A stretch of DNA of 13,678 nt from Alphaproteobacteria bacterium (lineage in GTDB: Bacteria; Pseudomonadota; Alphaproteobacteria; UBA8366), in NCBI GenBank assembly GCA_029861675.1, contig JAOTYV010000107.1:1-13678 (forward strand), written 5' to 3'. A program made the position numbers and the translations under genes. Under the pieces are notes generated by a model. The model worked only from the letters and a program-made list of their open reading frames with translations, ran no database searches and had not been told where the DNA came from. Shown piece by piece: positions 7,040 through 13,678 of this stretch; positions within the stretch are counted from its first letter, which is position 1; each line of letters starts with the position of its first letter.

Positions 7040-7418
7040 AATACTCGCGCACTACATTGTCGATATCTTGCTTGAAGTAATGAGCACTGGGCTGCCGCGA
7101 TTCCTTGCACTCCCAATACTCCACCGCACAGGCGAAGGCGTGCTCCTTCAACGGGAATTCGCTGATGTAAAGGCCGCGCCACGAGGTGAGGCAGCCGGTA
7201 TAGTTCGGGAGCTTGTAGGACAGCGGATCATCCGCCGTGGTATCGATAATACAGTCCCGGGAGAATGCCGCCGGGTCGGGCAACTCGCCGAAATACCCCG
7301 CCTTTTCTTTCCAACGCTCGAACAATTTTTGAATAACCGTAGGCTCATGGCTGTGCCAAGCGGCAATTTCTTCAATAGTCAAGAGTTGGTCGAGGCTCAG
7401 TCGCGTGCGATTGTTCAT
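6945..7418 (-). CDS. Small PAS_5-like protein, uncharacterised
   Basis: The 157-residue product resembles in outline the diverged single PAS domains abundant in Rhodospirillales (PAS_5 type). It has an N-terminal helical part (QKLFERWKEKAGYFGELPDPAAF), a middle DDPLSYKLPNYTGCLTSWRG resembling the strand and glycine step of the fold, a conserved-looking EYWECKESRQP, and the typical end REYFRLLLPLAGDRLVYAYR. Such proteins are thought to be small sensors, but no ligand residue can be assigned. It lacks a signal peptide, membrane span or output domain. The start at 7418 has AGGA three bases upstream, a slightly short spacing. Its 3' end runs 95 bases into the GNAT-like gene, and that stretch encodes the best conserved part of this protein, which argues that both genes are real. 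The PAS assignment is tentative. Confidence 0.6.
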   Translation of the reverse strand: MNNRTRLSLDQLLTIEEIAAWHSHEPTVIQKLFERWKEKAGYFGELPDPAAFSRDCIIDTTADDPLSYKLPNYTGCLTSWRGLYISEFPLKEHAFACAVEYWECKESRQPSAHYFKQDIDNVVREYFRLLLPLAGDRLVYAYRSIVGPIVPSRHKFA

Positions 7419-7973
7419 GATTCCTGTCGTGCATCAAATGTTTACATTCCTTCGCTGGGTCGGATTTTCAACGGTCCAACTCAGACGCAGATTCCAAACC
7501 GACTGTCGATCGAAAGCGTCAATCGCGAGCAACTAATCGCGCAGACAGCGCCGAATTGATCAGCGCGTCGACCGACAGGAATTTATTCGTCCCCTTCAAG
7601 GCGGCACAATGATTGCTATTGATTCTTCGGCCGCCAAACTCAGTTTGCCGCGACGAAAATCTATTGACGGCAGAAGCGGCGTGTGGAGCCCCTTAACATA
7701 CCTGATAAATTCGTCATGCGACATTTTGGGAATACCCCAAAGCATCCGATATTGTCACCTAAAATCAGCACGATCCTCCTGTCGCACGGCACTATTCGAT
7801 TGCTAATCCGGCAAGCGACTCCGATGCCGCCAACACAGGATACCGCAGTCGTTTATCTCACAGAAAAGTGGGTTGGACTCCCACATGATGGCAAAACCAT
7901 ATAGGTTACACCATAACTGCATACTTGTATTAATCCGGTCTCGGCGCGATCGAATAATAGACAAGGAATACCA
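7419..7973. other. 555-base intergenic region between PAS-like and HTH genes
   Basis: The two genes are divergent and no credible coding sequence lies between them; short plus-strand frames here lack ribosome sites and family resemblance. Minor symmetric elements are CAAACT-C-AGTTTG (7635-7647), the six-base-pair hairpin TTTGGG-AATAC-CCCAAA (7725-7741), and GTTA-CACCA-TAAC (7905-7917). No convincing promoter was found for either gene. The relatively low G+C suggests acquired or relaxed sequence. Confidence 0.55.
7905..7917. promoter_or_regulatory. Palindromic operator candidate upstream of the HTH gene
   Basis: GTTA-CACCA-TAAC has the same half-sites and five-base spacer as the palindrome at 6258-6270. 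It ends 56 bases before the HTH start codon, a position suited to autoregulation. Confidence 0.45.
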
Positions 7974-8405
7974 ATGAATTCTGCCAACAAGCGACAACCC
8001 AACCCGGTCGATACTCATGTCGGTCGCCGGCTCCGCGTCCGCCGTGTTTTATGCGGCATGAGCCAAACCGCACTCGCTGATCAACTTGGTATTACCTTTC
8101 AGCAACTGCAGAAATATGAGAGCGCAGCAAATCGAATTTCCGCAAGCCGACTGTGGCAGATTTCACAAATCCTGGAAATACCAATTGAATGGTTCTTCAT
8201 GGATATCGATGTCGACGGCGGTCAAATGAAGGAATTCCGCACCAAGCGGGAAACGCTGGAATTGGTGCGCAGCATCGCGTTGTGCCCGCCCGACGTGCGG
8301 CACGGTTTCCGGGCGTTGCTCCGGGCCATCACGGAACCCGCCGGGGCTGCCGGTGAAGCGCAAAAGCCGAAATCCGACAGAGCCCTGGATACCGTCGAGG
8401 GCTAA
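7974..8405 (+). CDS. XRE/Cro-CI type HTH regulator, PraR-like
   Basis: The 143-residue protein has a Cro/CI helix-turn-helix at about 16-72: VGRRLRVRRVLCGMSQTALA, then DQLGITFQQLQKYESAANR, then ISASRLWQISQILEIPIEWFF. The GITFQQLQKYE and ANRISASRLW phrases are typical of the alphaproteobacterial PraR-like group, whose studied members repress quorum-sensing or biofilm genes; that role here is inference. Residues about 85-115 (RETLELVRSIALCPPDVRHGFRALLRAI) look like the family's C-terminal helical dimerisation segment, and the tail is charged and low-complexity. The start is well supported by AAGGA six bases upstream. A GTTA-N5-TAAC palindrome upstream suggests self-control and, through the matching site at 6258, control of the GNAT-like gene. 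Confidence 0.88.
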   Translation: MNSANKRQPNPVDTHVGRRLRVRRVLCGMSQTALADQLGITFQQLQKYESAANRISASRLWQISQILEIPIEWFFMDIDVDGGQMKEFRTKRETLELVRSIALCPPDVRHGFRALLRAITEPAGAAGEAQKPKSDRALDTVEG

Positions 8406-8458
8406 AGACATACACATGGCGGACGCACGCCCGCGCCGTGCACGATACGCCCGGGCCG

Positions 8459-8487
8459 TTTACGGCAACCGCCGGACGCCCTATCCT
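8459..8487 (+). promoter_or_regulatory. Candidate promoter of the dioxygenase gene
   Basis: TTTACG (8459-8464) and TATCCT (8482-8487) are separated by 17 bases, each matching four of six consensus positions. Transcription would start near 8494, downstream of the longest possible start (8438) and 22 bases before the ATG at 8516. This supports the shorter protein. Confidence 0.42.
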
Positions 8488-8515
8488 GGGCACGCGACCA
8501 ATCGGGATACCGGCC

Positions 8516-9370
8516 ATGACCAAATCCGGCGATGCTATGACGGTGACACCTCGGGACGGCGGTTTTGCCGCGGAACTCCGGGGTATCGATCTTGCCCACC
8601 CGATAGATTCCGAAACCCAGGCACAACTGCGCGAAATCCATTGGCGCCATCCGGTCCTGAGCATTCCCGATCAGCAGCTCGATAGCGACTCGTTCCTGCG
8701 GTTTGGCGATTTGTTCGGCCCGCCCGACATCGACATCCATGTGCAGCAATTCGCCGAACGGGGAAACCCGGCACTGGTCTACCTCACCAATGTCGACGCC
8801 GACGGCAAGCCGGATCCCGCCTCGGCCGGGCGTGGCACCGTGTGGCACACCGACAGCACCTACAAGGCGGAGCCGTGCGCCCATACGGTCCTCTATGCGC
8901 TGCAGATCCCGTCGCAGGGCGGCGGCACGATCTTCGCCGACATGACCCGCGCCTACGAAACCCTGCCGGCGGACACGAAAGCGCGGATCGAAGATTTGCG
9001 CGCGGTGCACAGCTTCGGCCAGGGCCCGGCGGAAGGCGGCATCATCCCGCTGACGCCCGCGCAGCGACAGGCGATGCCGCCGGTCGAGCACCCCATCGTG
9101 CGCACCCATCCCCATTCCGGGCGCAAATCGCTCTACGTCAATCCGCTGCATTGCTGCGGCATCGTCGGCATGGAAGACGGCCCGGCGATGGATTTGCTGA
9201 TGGACCTGTTCGAGCACGCGCTGCAGCCGAAGTTCCAGTACCACCACAATTGGCGGGTCGGCGAACTGGTGATCTGGGACCAGCGCTGCACGATGCACCG
9301 CGGCGCCGGCGACGCCCCGCCGCACGAACCCCGCGTGCTGATGCGCACCAAGATCGCCGAGGCGGCGTAG
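8516..9370 (+). CDS. TauD/TfdA-family Fe(II)/2-oxoglutarate-dependent dioxygenase
   Basis: This 284-residue enzyme uses 2-oxoglutarate and oxygen to hydroxylate an organic substrate, often releasing sulfite, an amine or another leaving group. The iron ligands are visible as H111 and D113 in WHTDSTY and H261 in CTMHRGAGD. The 2-oxoglutarate arginine is R277 (RVLMRT), with the usual R273 before it. The N-terminal GFAAELRGIDLAHPI and RHPVLSIPDQ segments are also typical. The substrate cannot be read; taurine, 2,4-D-like and other acids are known for the family. Three ATGs are in frame (8438, 8516, 8537). 8516 is chosen because GGGA lies eight bases upstream and the promoter candidate sits between 8438 and it. 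The gene faces the M81 gene tail to tail across a palindromic repeat. Confidence 0.92.
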   Translation: MTKSGDAMTVTPRDGGFAAELRGIDLAHPIDSETQAQLREIHWRHPVLSIPDQQLDSDSFLRFGDLFGPPDIDIHVQQFAERGNPALVYLTNVDADGKPDPASAGRGTVWHTDSTYKAEPCAHTVLYALQIPSQGGGTIFADMTRAYETLPADTKARIEDLRAVHSFGQGPAEGGIIPLTPAQRQAMPPVEHPIVRTHPHSGRKSLYVNPLHCCGIVGMEDGPAMDLLMDLFEHALQPKFQYHHNWRVGELVIWDQRCTMHRGAGDAPPHEPRVLMRTKIAEAA

Positions 9371-9390
9371 CGCACCGTCACAATTTGTAA

Positions 9391-9454
9391 CGTCATGCCC
9401 GCGCAGGCGGACATCCATCGCGCAGCCTGGACTCCCGCCTGCGCGGGAGTGACG
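9391..9454. repeat. 64-base palindromic intergenic repeat, copy 1
   Basis: An imperfect palindrome begins CGTCATGCCCGCGCAGGCGG and ends CCTGCGCGGGAGTGACG, with an inner perfect hairpin ACTCCCGC-CTGC-GCGGGAGT. It aligns over its full length with the copy at 11003-11066; the last 23 bases are identical. It sits between the convergent dioxygenase and M81 genes, where it could end transcription from both sides. Confidence 0.75.
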
Positions 9455-9463
9455 AGGGTGAGA

Positions 9464-10966
9464 TTACGCCCCCGGCGAAAATTCGGGTCCCATCGGCGTC
9501 AGCCGCACGCCGGGCCGCAGGTTCTTGAACGGGTACTGCGTCGAATCCACGATATGCCCGCCCGGCGCCAGCACGATCAGCGTCTTCTCGGCAATCGGAT
9601 CGAAATCCGCGCGGAAATGACAGGTGCTCTTGAGCGCCAGGATCTTCTGCTCGCTCGGCTCGATGCCGACATGGCGGAAGATGTCCTGGTCGAAGGCCTG
9701 CATGCGGCGGCTCGCGGTAAAGATACTGACCCCGCCGATCCTGAGCAGCGCCGTCGGGCCCAGATTGACCCGCCGTCCGGGGATCGACTTGCCGGTCGCG
9801 GTGAACTGGCCGTTGGCCAGCTTGGCGACCGTGAAGGTGCCTTCGAAGGGGGTGTCGCCGGGAATGCCGTGCTTGCCGCCGAGCGCGAGGCTGATCTCCG
9901 CCCCCTCGCCCGCTTCGTGCGCCGCCGCCGCCGCGTCCGGGTCGTTCAGCACGCACATCGCCACGCCCTGCGCATCGTTCCGCACCAGCGCTTCCAGCAG
10001 CCCGGTGGTGTCTCCGGTGCCGCCGCAGCCGGGATTGTCCTGCGTATCGGCGAGGATCACCGGCTTCGACGCGGTCTCTGCGATATCCATCGCCGCGCGC
10101 ACCGCCTCGTCCGGATCATACAGCCGTTCGCTGAACGCTTCCTCGTTGTCGAGCACCATTTTCTCGATGCGGTCGGCCGCCGCTTCGACCGCCGCTTCGC
10201 TGTAGCCGTGACAGATCACCGCCGGGCCGCACTGGTACAAATCCGACGGCGGGAACCCGGCGGCGTAGCACAGGTCGAGAATTTCGCCGCCCTCGCCCGC
10301 GACGGTGGCGTCGACGATGCCCTTGGAGGGGTCGACCAGCGTGCACTGATAGTTGAGCGGCAACAGAAACGGCGCCTTGCGGAACGCGCGGTGGGTCGGC
10401 CTTCCGTCGGCCAGCACGCGGTCGAGGACCACCGCCGCGCGGCCGCCGGTGTGCTGCCGGTCGATATGCGGATAGGTCAGGTAGACCGCCATGCCGTCGG
10501 TCAGCGCGGCGATCTCCTCGGTCACATTGGCGTGGTAGTCGAGGCTGATGACCAGCGGGATGTCCGGCCCGATGGCCGCCCGCACCCGGCGCAGGATCTC
10601 GCCCTCCGCGTCCTCGAAAGTGGTGTTGCACATGGCGCCGTGCAGGTCGAGATAGACCGCGTCGACCGGCATCGCCCGCGACAGCATGCCGACCAGCTCG
10701 CCGATCACGCGCTCGAAGGCGTCGTCGGTGACGTAGCCCCCGGCCCCGCCGCTGCCCCAGATCAGCGGCACCAGCTCATGCCGGTCGCGCATTTGATCGA
10801 GAAAGCCCGAGGTGCCGTAGCTGTTGCCGGTCAACCGCTCGAAAATCTCCTCGCCCCGCGCCAGCGGCGGACTCTCGCCTCCGGAAGCGAAATAATCGTA
10901 ATCCGTCTCCATCGGCACGAAACAATTGGTCTCGTGCATGAACCCGCCGATCGCGATACGCGCCAT
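9464..10966 (-). CDS. M81-family (MlrC-like) metallopeptidase
   Basis: The 500-residue protein matches the MlrC family: an N-terminal DUF1485 domain (about 1-295) and a C-terminal MlrC_C domain (about 310-490). The family founder cleaves linear microcystin products; most members have unknown substrates, so a small-peptide or amide hydrolase is the safe call. Candidate zinc and catalytic residues are H11/E12 (GGFMHETNCF), H109 (DLHGAM), D143 and H145 (SLDYHAN) and H167 (TYPHID). The spacing of H109, D143, H145 and H167 agrees with the zinc site described for MlrC. The C-terminal domain opens with ILADTQDNPGCGGTGDTTG. The start is ATG 10966, with GGAGG about ten bases upstream; a longer frame from 11008 runs into the repeat. 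It follows the amidohydrolase gene on the same strand. Confidence 0.92.
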   Translation of the reverse strand: MARIAIGGFMHETNCFVPMETDYDYFASGGESPPLARGEEIFERLTGNSYGTSGFLDQMRDRHELVPLIWGSGGAGGYVTDDAFERVIGELVGMLSRAMPVDAVYLDLHGAMCNTTFEDAEGEILRRVRAAIGPDIPLVISLDYHANVTEEIAALTDGMAVYLTYPHIDRQHTGGRAAVVLDRVLADGRPTHRAFRKAPFLLPLNYQCTLVDPSKGIVDATVAGEGGEILDLCYAAGFPPSDLYQCGPAVICHGYSEAAVEAAADRIEKMVLDNEEAFSERLYDPDEAVRAAMDIAETASKPVILADTQDNPGCGGTGDTTGLLEALVRNDAQGVAMCVLNDPDAAAAAHEAGEGAEISLALGGKHGIPGDTPFEGTFTVAKLANGQFTATGKSIPGRRVNLGPTALLRIGGVSIFTASRRMQAFDQDIFRHVGIEPSEQKILALKSTCHFRADFDPIAEKTLIVLAPGGHIVDSTQYPFKNLRPGVRLTPMGPEFSPGA

Positions 10967-11002
10967 GGGACTGTGCCTCCGTGGTGTGGTCTGTGCATAC
11001 GC

Positions 11003-11066
11003 TGTCATTCCCGCGAATGCGGGAATCCATCATGCGGTCTGAACTCCCGCCTGCGCGGGAGTGACG
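11003..11066. repeat. 64-base palindromic intergenic repeat, copy 2
   Basis: This begins TGTCATTCCCGCGAATGCGG and ends CCTGCGCGGGAGTGACG, and contains two hairpins: ATTCCCGC-GAAT-GCGGGAAT and ACTCCCGC-CTGC-GCGGGAGT. It has the same length and orientation as the copy at 9391-9454. It lies between the amidohydrolase stop and the M81 start, where it could lower read-through between the two genes. Confidence 0.75.
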
Positions 11067-11104
11067 GGGGGTTTAGGCCCCCGCGTCATCCCAACATGCG
11101 CGCC

Positions 11105-12322
11105 CTACTCCGCCGCGGCGGCCTGGCTCTTCTCGGCGGCCGCCTTCGCCGCCTTGGCGAAGTGCTCGTCGCCGAAGTTGTGCAGCGCCGCGCCGCCCAT
11201 GAAGATCTTCGCGGCGGTGTCCCGCGAGACGTTCGCCATCAGATTGTTGGCGACGTTCGGAAAGTTCGAATCGAAATGCGGATAGTCGGTCGAGATGCAC
11301 ATGCGGTCGGCGCCGATCAGGCCGGCCGTCGCCTCGATCTCCGGCTCGCTGCCTTCCACCGCGGCCCAGCAATTGCGCTGGAAGTATTCCTTCGGCGTCA
11401 GCGACAGATAGGGCGCATGGCTCTGCCTGTACTGCGGATAGTCCCATTCGATCCGCGTCAGGATGCCCGGCACCCAGGAATTCTGCGCCTCCAGGTAACC
11501 CACCCGCAGTTTGGGATAGAACTCGAACACGCCGGCGATCAGCATCGCGATCAGTGTTTCCTGCATCGCGATCCAGTGGCTGGCGACATGGCGGTAGAAG
11601 CGGTTCTCGCCATACAGCTCGTTCATGTACGAGCATTCCGCGCCGGTGCCCTCGTGGAAGCCCATGGAAACGTCGAGTTCCTCGTGCATCGCGAACAGCG
11701 GGTTCCAGTAATTGGAGTGCCAGAAATGCCCGTTGATCGCATTCGGCCGCACGAACGACCCGGTCGCGCCGAGTTCGGTCACGCAGCGCACCAGCTCGGC
11801 GCAGGCGAGGTTGACGTCCTGCATCGGCAGCATCGCCGCGAACTTCAACTGGTCGGGGCTGTACTGGCAGAACTCGTGGATCCAGTTGTTGTAGGCCTGG
11901 CACAGCGCCAGTGAGAGCCGCGGATCCATGTTGTTGCGCGCGACCAGGCTGAGCCCCATGGTCGGGAACAGCACGGCGATGTCGATGCCTTCGAGCTCCA
12001 TGCCCATGACCTGCGCCACCGCGTCGTAATCGCGTTCGGTCGCGAAGTTGAGCCGGCCGCTCTCCGCCATGCGGGAACCGGACAGGGACTGCGAGGATTC
12101 GGTTTTCGATGGCGGCAGCGTGCGCTTGCGGTGCTGCTGCAGGGCGTGGTCGTAGGTGGTCGACTGGCCGTCGATGATGACGATGCCCCGCTTCGGCTTG
12201 CCGTCGGCGCCCACGGGCAGCGATACCCGGTCGCGGAATTTCGGGTCCAGATAGCGGTCGAACAGGTCGACCGGTTCCTGAATGTGCATGTCGCAGTCTA
12301 CGAAACGAAGCCCGTCCTTCAT
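11105..12322 (-). CDS. Amidohydrolase_2 (ACMSD-like) family metal-dependent hydrolase
   Basis: The 405-residue protein is a TIM-barrel amidohydrolase of the Amidohydrolase_2 family, which includes decarboxylases and hydrolases of aromatic or related carboxylic acids. The first-strand metal motif is VDCDMHIQEP (D11-x-H13), H223 lies in MGFHEGTG, and the distal aspartate D346 lies in CISTDYPHFDS. The segment NSWVPGILTRIEWDY (281-295) is also typical of this group. The substrate cannot be predicted. The C-terminus is Ala/Lys-rich and probably flexible. The start at 12322 is supported by AAGGA about seven bases upstream; the frame remains open far upstream only because it lies antisense to the sulfatase gene. 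It is divergent from the sulfatase gene and upstream of the M81 gene, possibly one catabolic unit. Confidence 0.92.
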   Translation of the reverse strand: MKDGLRFVDCDMHIQEPVDLFDRYLDPKFRDRVSLPVGADGKPKRGIVIIDGQSTTYDHALQQHRKRTLPPSKTESSQSLSGSRMAESGRLNFATERDYDAVAQVMGMELEGIDIAVLFPTMGLSLVARNNMDPRLSLALCQAYNNWIHEFCQYSPDQLKFAAMLPMQDVNLACAELVRCVTELGATGSFVRPNAINGHFWHSNYWNPLFAMHEELDVSMGFHEGTGAECSYMNELYGENRFYRHVASHWIAMQETLIAMLIAGVFEFYPKLRVGYLEAQNSWVPGILTRIEWDYPQYRQSHAPYLSLTPKEYFQRNCWAAVEGSEPEIEATAGLIGADRMCISTDYPHFDSNFPNVANNLMANVSRDTAAKIFMGGAALHNFGDEHFAKAAKAAAEKSQAAAAE

Positions 12323-12444
12323 GGTCGAATCCTTCCGGTGTTGAATTTCCTCCTGAGTCTCCGGCCAAGGTGCCTGCAGGACCCTGGCGGAGACGTACAA
12401 TACAGCCCGAAAACAGCGGCGAACGATACGCCCGGAGCCGGCGC

Positions 12445-12466
12445 GGCGGCACCCATAAATGCCGCC
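12445..12466. promoter_or_regulatory. Inverted repeat in the divergent amidohydrolase/sulfatase interval
   Basis: GGCGGCA (12445-12451) and TGCCGCC (12460-12466) are perfect seven-base arms around CCCATAAA. The site lies midway between the two divergent start codons. It may be an operator for a shared regulator, or a chance GC-rich palindrome. Confidence 0.35.
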
Positions 12467-12524
12467 CGAAAGCGAAAACCGGCTTCCGGAACGCACAATA
12501 AACCAAATTTGTCCGGACCGCGAA

Positions 12525-12553
12525 TTGCTGGATAAGCCGCGCCGCGCTAGCCT
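12525..12553 (+). promoter_or_regulatory. Candidate promoter of the sulfatase gene
   Basis: TTGCTG (12525-12530) and TAGCCT (12548-12553) are separated by 17 bases. The start codon lies 36 bases further on, allowing a normal short leader. The -10 resembles that of the dioxygenase gene (CTATCCT there, CTAGCCT here). Confidence 0.42.
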
Positions 12554-12589
12554 TTGGCCCTCATTCGCCACCGCCCGAAGGACCGCGCC

Positions 12590-13678
12590 ATGGCCAGACG
12601 ACCGAATATCCTGCTCATCACCTCCGACCAGCAGCGCGGCGACGCCTACGGTTTCGAGGGGCGCAAGGTCAAGACGCCGCATCTCGACGGGATGGCGCGG
12701 GACGGCACGCGGTTCTCGTCCTGTATCACGCCCAACGTGGTGTGCCAGCCATCGCGGTCGTCGATCCTGACCGGGCTGCTGCCGCTGAGCCATGGCGTCT
12801 GCGACAACGGTATCGATCTCGACCCGGCGGTCGGCGAGACCGGCTTCGCCCGGCGGCTGGCCGCGTCGGGCTACCGCTCGGCCTTCATCGGCAAGGCGCA
12901 TTTCTCGACCAAGGGCACGTTTGCGCCGACCGACTCGCCGGAATGCCAGTACAGTTCCCGGGACTTCGCCGACGACTGGATGGGGCCCTATATGGGTTTC
13001 GACCATGCGGAGCTGATGTGCTTCGGCCATTTTCATAAAAAACGCAACCCGATGATGCCGCCGTCGGGCCAGCATTTCGAACGCTGGTACTACGGCCATG
13101 GCGAGCGCGACGGGCAGGAGGTCTGGGAGCTGTGGGGCACCGAGCTGCCGCCGTCGACCGGCGCGGCGCAGACCTGGCACTCCGCCCTGCCCGCCGCCTG
13201 GCACACCAGCACCTGGGTCGGCAACCGCACGGTGGATTTCCTGGGCGAGCACGCGGCGAAGAAGGGCGGCGACGATCCCTTCGTGCTGTGGGCCTCCTTC
13301 CCCGACCCGCATCATCCGTTCGACTGTCCCGAGCCATGGAGCCGGCTGCATCATCCGGACGAAGTCGACATCTCGACCACCCACAAGATGGATCTGGACC
13401 GGCGGCCGTGGTGGCACCGGGCCTCGCTCGAAGGCGAGCCGGACATGAAAGACCCGGAACTGGTGCAGTTCCGCAAGACCGGGTCCCGCGCGCCGGTGCA
13501 AAGCGAGGCGCAGTTGCGCGACATGACGGCGAACTACTACGGCATGATCTCGCTGATCGACCACAATGTGGGGCGCATCTTCGACGCGCTGGAGGCGAAC
13601 GGCCTCGCCGAGGACACCATCGTGATCTACACCACCGATCACGGCGACCTGCTGGGCGATCACGGGCTCTATCTGAAG
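12590..13678 (+). CDS. Sulfatase-family hydrolase, cysteine type (3' end cut by window)
   Basis: The 363 codons present are open to the window edge; complete relatives are commonly about 450-550 residues. The enzyme is a type I sulfatase or a relative such as a phosphonate monoester hydrolase. The start RPNILLITSDQQRGDAYG supplies metal ligands D13 and Q14, and TPHLDGMARDGTRF is typical. The active-site signature is C52-Q-P-S-R56, where the cysteine would become formylglycine. GKAHF follows, and TTDHGDLLGDHGLYLK at the end supplies the second metal aspartate/histidine pair. There is no signal peptide, so it should be cytoplasmic, and it needs a formylglycine-generating enzyme that is not in the window. 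GAAGGA lies seven bases before the ATG. The natural substrate, a sulfate or phosphonate ester, is unknown. Confidence 0.93.
   Translation, partial: MARRPNILLITSDQQRGDAYGFEGRKVKTPHLDGMARDGTRFSSCITPNVVCQPSRSSILTGLLPLSHGVCDNGIDLDPAVGETGFARRLAASGYRSAFIGKAHFSTKGTFAPTDSPECQYSSRDFADDWMGPYMGFDHAELMCFGHFHKKRNPMMPPSGQHFERWYYGHGERDGQEVWELWGTELPPSTGAAQTWHSALPAAWHTSTWVGNRTVDFLGEHAAKKGGDDPFVLWASFPDPHHPFDCPEPWSRLHHPDEVDISTTHKMDLDRRPWWHRASLEGEPDMKDPELVQFRKTGSRAPVQSEAQLRDMTANYYGMISLIDHNVGRIFDALEANGLAEDTIVIYTTDHGDLLGDHGLYLK

Noticed and set aside
7609..7904. Two small plus-strand frames in the gap before the HTH gene
   Set aside because: There is no ribosome binding site, their composition is unlike real neighbours and they overlap one another in different frames.
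7862..7920. A tRNA-like look around GTGGGTTGGACTCCCAC
   Set aside because: Only one five-base-pair stem forms; there is no acceptor stem or T-arm sequence, so it is not a tRNA.
7953..7958. AATAAT as the -10 box of the HTH regulator gene
   Set aside because: Transcription would begin at or inside the Shine-Dalgarno, leaving no functional leader.
9391..11066. The paired repeats as a CRISPR array
   Set aside because: There are only two copies, they are more than 1.5 kb apart with a whole gene between them, and they are themselves long palindromes.
9395..11914. Uninterrupted 839-codon plus-strand frame
   Set aside because: It lies antisense to the M81 and amidohydrolase genes, both with clear catalytic motifs and start signals. 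Its product is rich in Arg, His and Gln without any domain, as expected from antisense GC-biased codons.
12323..13663. Long minus-strand extension of the amidohydrolase frame (447 extra codons)
   Set aside because: It is antisense to the sulfatase gene, whose active-site motifs are intact. The amidohydrolase has its own Shine-Dalgarno and family start at 12322.

Overview
The window is bacterial, dense and high in G+C with strong GC3 bias, so long antisense reading frames are common. Several protein families suggest an alphaproteobacterium, possibly Rhodospirillales-like: a PraR/XRE-type regulator, a diverged PAS_5-like protein, a DUF2799 lipoprotein, a TPR-glycosyltransferase fusion and palindromic repeats whose arms read like TCATTCCCGCG. 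The assignment is an inference; no rRNA or other taxonomic marker is present.

Left part (1-3900): a small PilZ protein (+) meets a minus-strand run tail to tail. In transcription order that run is a VOC/glyoxalase-fold protein, a TPR protein with a GT9-like glycosyltransferase domain, and alanine dehydrogenase. The gaps are 13 and 46 bases, so they could form one transcript, although their functions are not obviously linked.

Middle part (3900-8405): more A+T-rich, with long gaps and unfamiliar genes. An AT-rich 490-base gap leads to a PP2C-like protein whose catalytic acidic motifs are replaced, so it is probably a pseudophosphatase. Next is a DUF2799 lipoprotein whose Shine-Dalgarno lies in a perfect 7-bp hairpin. 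Then come a GNAT-like acyltransferase candidate (+) and a PAS-like protein (-) overlapping tail to tail by 95 bases, and a PraR-like HTH regulator. The GNAT-like gene and the HTH gene both have the palindrome GTTA-N5-TAAC upstream, and it occurs perfectly nowhere else in the window. This makes a candidate autoregulated module.

Right part (8406-13678): very GC-rich and probably catabolic. It holds a TauD/TfdA dioxygenase (+), an M81/MlrC-like metallopeptidase (-), an amidohydrolase_2 enzyme (-) and, divergently, a cytoplasmic cysteine-type sulfatase (+) cut by the window end. Two 64-base copies of a palindromic repeat bracket the M81 gene.

No rRNA, tRNA, CRISPR array, transposase or prophage structural gene was seen. 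The best leads for new biology are the pseudophosphatase, the GNAT/PAS/HTH module with its shared operator candidate, and the lipoprotein leader hairpin.
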